Origin: Leptolyngbya sp. Heron Island J
GTDB lineage: Bacteria; Cyanobacteriota; Cyanobacteriia; Phormidesmidales; Phormidesmidaceae
Direction of reading: 5' to 3'
Assembly: GCF_000482245.1 (NCBI RefSeq)
Contig: NZ_AWNH01000010.1
Location: forward strand, 1-48,347
DNA length: 48,347 nucleotides
Shown here: positions 45,994 through 48,347 of the stretch, piece after piece
Layout: each line of letters opens with the position of its first letter
Position numbering within the stretch: the stretch's first letter is position 1
Translations under genes and position numbers: made by a program
The notes under the pieces: model-generated
The model's database searches: none
The model's input: the letters and a program-made list of their open reading frames with translations, nothing else
Told to the model about the DNA's origin: nothing

Positions 45994-48347
45994 GTCATTC
46001 ATCCTTTGGTGCCACAGATGTGTTTCAAACCGGCGGCAGTTTGGCGGCAGATGCGTCTACCTATGTCGAGCGTGCCGCCGATGACGCCCTCTACGAAAGA
46101 ATTGTGGCTAGAGAGTTTTGCTATGTGCTGAACTCTCGACAAATGGGCAAATCAAGCCTGCGGGTGCGAACAATGCAGCGGTTACAGGCAGAGGGCTATG
46201 GCTGTGCTGCCATCGATATTACCCGCATCGGCAGTCAGCAGGTGGACGCGTCTCGCTGGTATGCGGGACTGATTCGCAGTTTGGCCAGCAGCTTTGAAGC
46301 GACTCAACCGATCAATCTGCGCCAGTGGCTACGCGAGCATGAATATCTCACCCCGGTTCAACAGCTGGGGGAATTTATTGAGTCCGTTTTGCTAGTGGAG
46401 ATTACTGACCCCATTGTCATTTTTATCGATGAAATTGACAGTGTGCTCAGTCTCAACTTTCCCACCGATGATCTGTTTACCTTTCTGCGGGCCTGTTATA
46501 ACCAGCGGGTGGATAACTCGGCCTACAAGCGGTTAACCTTTGTGTTGTTGGGTGTGGCCACTCCAACAGATTTGGTGCAGGATAAAACCCGCACTCCGTT
46601 TAATGTTGGCTACCCAATTGAGCTGCAAGGGTTAAGTTTTGAGCGAGCTCAGCCGCTAATAGCGGCGTTATCAACCCATGTGGCTAACCCCGATGACGTA
46701 GTGCAACGGATTTTAACCTGGACCGAAGGGCAGCCGTTTTTAACCCAGAAGCTGTGTCAGCTGGTCAGCAGCCATAGCGAATCTGGAGTGTCGCTGCCCC
46801 CGGAAACGCTGGATGAGATTGTGCAGCAGCGGATAATCAGTAACTGGGAAGCTCAGGATGACCAGGATCATCTGCGGACGATTCAGGCCAGACTGTTGCA
46901 GGATGATAATAAGATGGGTCTGTTGTTGGGGGTATATCAACAGATATTGCAGCAGGGGAGTTTGCCCTATGACAGTAGCCCAGAGCATATGGAGCTGCGG
47001 CTGTCGGGGCTGGTGGTGGCCCATCAGGGACAGCTCAAGGTTTATAACCAGATTTATCGCAATGTTTTTAATGAAGACTGGGTTAATCGGGCTTTAGATC
47101 GGCTGCGGCCCTATGCTGAATCGATTTCAGGGTGGCTGGCTGCGGATCGTCAAGATGAATCGCGTTTGTTGCGAGGGCGAGCCTTAGCCGATGCCCAAGC
47201 TTGGGCCATTGGCAAAAGTCTGAGCACCCAGGATTATGAGTTTTTGGCGGCTAGCCGCGAGCTGGATGTGCAGGAAATGCAGGTGGCGTTGGTCGCTCAG
47301 CAAGAAGCCAATGAGCTTTTGGAAGCGACTAACAAAAAAGTACGAAATCGTTTAGGGATTAGCTTTATTGGATCAGCTACGGTTATTTTTCTGGCGTTGG
47401 TAGGAGGTGGAGTGGCCTTGAGAACCCTAGCCAGTGCTCGGGCTGACACCGCTGAGGCAAAACAAGCAGAAAGTACTGCTAGACAGGCAGTAACTTCTGC
47501 GAGGCGAGCAGAGGCAACAGCAAAGCAGGCAGAGGCAACAGCAAAACAGGCTGTAGATGCGGCAGAGGCAGAACTTGAAACGATTGAGGCGAAAGCTCAG
47601 CAGGAGTTGACAGCGGCTAATAAGCAGGTGAGTGAGGCTCAGCAGTTGGTTGCCCAGGCAAGAACAGAACAGGAACAGGCTAATGCAGCGGCGGCTACGG
47701 CCCGAGCGGCCCGAGTTCAGGCTGAAGCAGATATCGTCCAGGCAAATCAAGATTTAGCCAGAACTCAAGTCGGTGTGGAGCTCGAACGTCGGAGTGCTAA
47801 CTTGCTGCGATATCAGCCAGAACGCTTTTTTGAAATTGAAATTTTGTTAGAAGCTCTGGAGCTAGGTCAGGCGTTAAGGAACCAGGTGCCAGAAAATCTG
47901 AGGAATAAGGAGCAACCTAAGCTGAAGAACTATCCTGCAGTGAGTCCTATTCTCTCTTTACGACAGGCTGTGAATCAGGTCATGCAGGTTAACAAACTCC
48001 AAGGGGGTTTCCCTAGATTTAGTGACAATGGTCAGCGCATTTCCACCTATTCATCCAGCGATAATACTAGCTGGGTCCACAGCCAAGATGGTCAGAAACT
48101 CTTTTCACTCCAAGGGCATTTCCTCAACTTTAGTGAGGATGGTCAGCGCATTCTCACCTCTTCACTCAGCGATAATACCAGTTGGGTCTACAGCCAAGAT
48201 GGTCAGGAACTCGCTACTCTCCAAGGGCATTCCCCCAGCTTTAGTGAGGATGGTCAGCGTATTCTCACCTCTTCACCCAGCGACAATACCAGTTGGGTCT
48301 ACAGCCAAGATGGTCAGGAACTCGCTACTCTCCAAGGGCGTTCCCCC
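45990..48347 (+). CDS. AAA-like ATPase, transmembrane helix, coiled coil and beta-repeat protein (incomplete at right edge)
   Basis: 786 codons are open to the window end. Residues about 1-330 form an AAA-like ATPase with Walker A SRQMGKSSLRVRTM and Walker B IVIFIDEIDSVL, paralogous to the second half of the preceding TIR protein. A transmembrane helix (ISFIGSATVIFLALVGGGVA, about 456-475) is followed by an Ala/Glu/Gln-rich coiled coil to about residue 600. From about 672 there are 37-residue repeats containing SDNTSWVYSQDGQELATLQG. This is the AAA-TM-WD40 architecture of large cyanobacterial signal ATPases. Start: ATG overlapping the upstream stop. Confidence 0.85.
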   Translation, partial: MSHSSFGATDVFQTGGSLAADASTYVERAADDALYERIVAREFCYVLNSRQMGKSSLRVRTMQRLQAEGYGCAAIDITRIGSQQVDASRWYAGLIRSLASSFEATQPINLRQWLREHEYLTPVQQLGEFIESVLLVEITDPIVIFIDEIDSVLSLNFPTDDLFTFLRACYNQRVDNSAYKRLTFVLLGVATPTDLVQDKTRTPFNVGYPIELQGLSFERAQPLIAALSTHVANPDDVVQRILTWTEGQPFLTQKLCQLVSSHSESGVSLPPETLDEIVQQRIISNWEAQDDQDHLRTIQARLLQDDNKMGLLLGVYQQILQQGSLPYDSSPEHMELRLSGLVVAHQGQLKVYNQIYRNVFNEDWVNRALDRLRPYAESISGWLAADRQDESRLLRGRALADAQAWAIGKSLSTQDYEFLAASRELDVQEMQVALVAQQEANELLEATNKKVRNRLGISFIGSATVIFLALVGGGVALRTLASARADTAEAKQAESTARQAVTSARRAEATAKQAEATAKQAVDAAEAELETIEAKAQQELTAANKQVSEAQQLVAQARTEQEQANAAAATARAARVQAEADIVQANQDLARTQVGVELERRSANLLRYQPERFFEIEILLEALELGQALRNQVPENLRNKEQPKLKNYPAVSPILSLRQAVNQVMQVNKLQGGFPRFSDNGQRISTYSSSDNTSWVHSQDGQKLFSLQGHFLNFSEDGQRILTSSLSDNTSWVYSQDGQELATLQGHSPSFSEDGQRILTSSPSDNTSWVYSQDGQELATLQGRSP
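48020..48347 (+). repeat. 111-bp in-frame tandem repeats encoding beta-propeller-like units
   Basis: Units begin at 48020, 48131 and 48242, a constant 111-base period (37 residues). Units two and three are nearly identical at the nucleotide level, while the first has more differences. The array continues past the right edge, so its copy number is unknown. Confidence 0.85.

Overview
The window looks like a cyanobacterial chromosome segment. The clues are HIP1 octamers (GCGATCGC) in parts of it, many cyanobacterial-style insertion-sequence remnants, an AAA-ATPase/WD-type repeat protein, a TIR protein and a fused anthranilate synthase. I cannot name the species. It is an accessory, rearrangement-rich region: gene islands are separated by broken transposases, and several non-IS genes are decaying.

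Layout. 1-4.6 kb: an IS4-type transposase cut by the window edge, a TetR/AraC/azoreductase set, then relics (DUF924, IS630, a broken 2-oxoglutarate oxygenase). 5.0-18.1 kb: a same-strand locus with a 50-residue peptide, a GGX-triplet glycine-rich protein, a 640-residue protein with a terpenoid-cyclase-like C-terminal half, a PhyH-type dioxygenase, a 2729-residue RHS/YD-repeat protein and a second 2OG-Fe(II) oxygenase. I do not recognise this combination, and it is the best candidate here for an undescribed system. A broken caspase-like gene follows.

18.7-31.6 kb: a divergent small-molecule gene set. Leftward are an O-methyltransferase, an FAD monooxygenase and a CCoAOMT-type methyltransferase. 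Rightward are a P450 with an atypical I-helix, a heme-oxygenase-like diiron (CADD-like) protein, a membrane-anchored P450, an O-methyltransferase, a fused TrpE-TrpG anthranilate synthase and an exported NTF2-like protein. There is no PKS, NRPS or terpene synthase, so the set points to a tailored, probably anthranilate/chorismate-derived aromatic metabolite. A decayed IS5 transposase lies between the two arms, and a 138-bp MITE-like element with 9-bp target duplications lies inside the rightward arm.

31.9-39.9 kb: a graveyard of mobile DNA. It holds one intact IS5 transposase, remnants of IS4/Tn5-like, IS21 (istB), IS5-type and IS3 elements, and two decayed large serine recombinases, plus an AraC regulator that is paralogous to the one at 1.5 kb.

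39.9-44.1 kb: an AraC regulator followed by a Tat-exported short-chain dehydrogenase, a Sec-exported double NTF2-like protein and an LtrA membrane protein. 44.4-48.3 kb: a translationally coupled pair, TIR-AAA ATPase and AAA ATPase-TM-coiled coil-beta repeat protein. The second ends in near-identical 111-bp repeats and runs off the window. This architecture suggests a conflict, defence or cell-death module.
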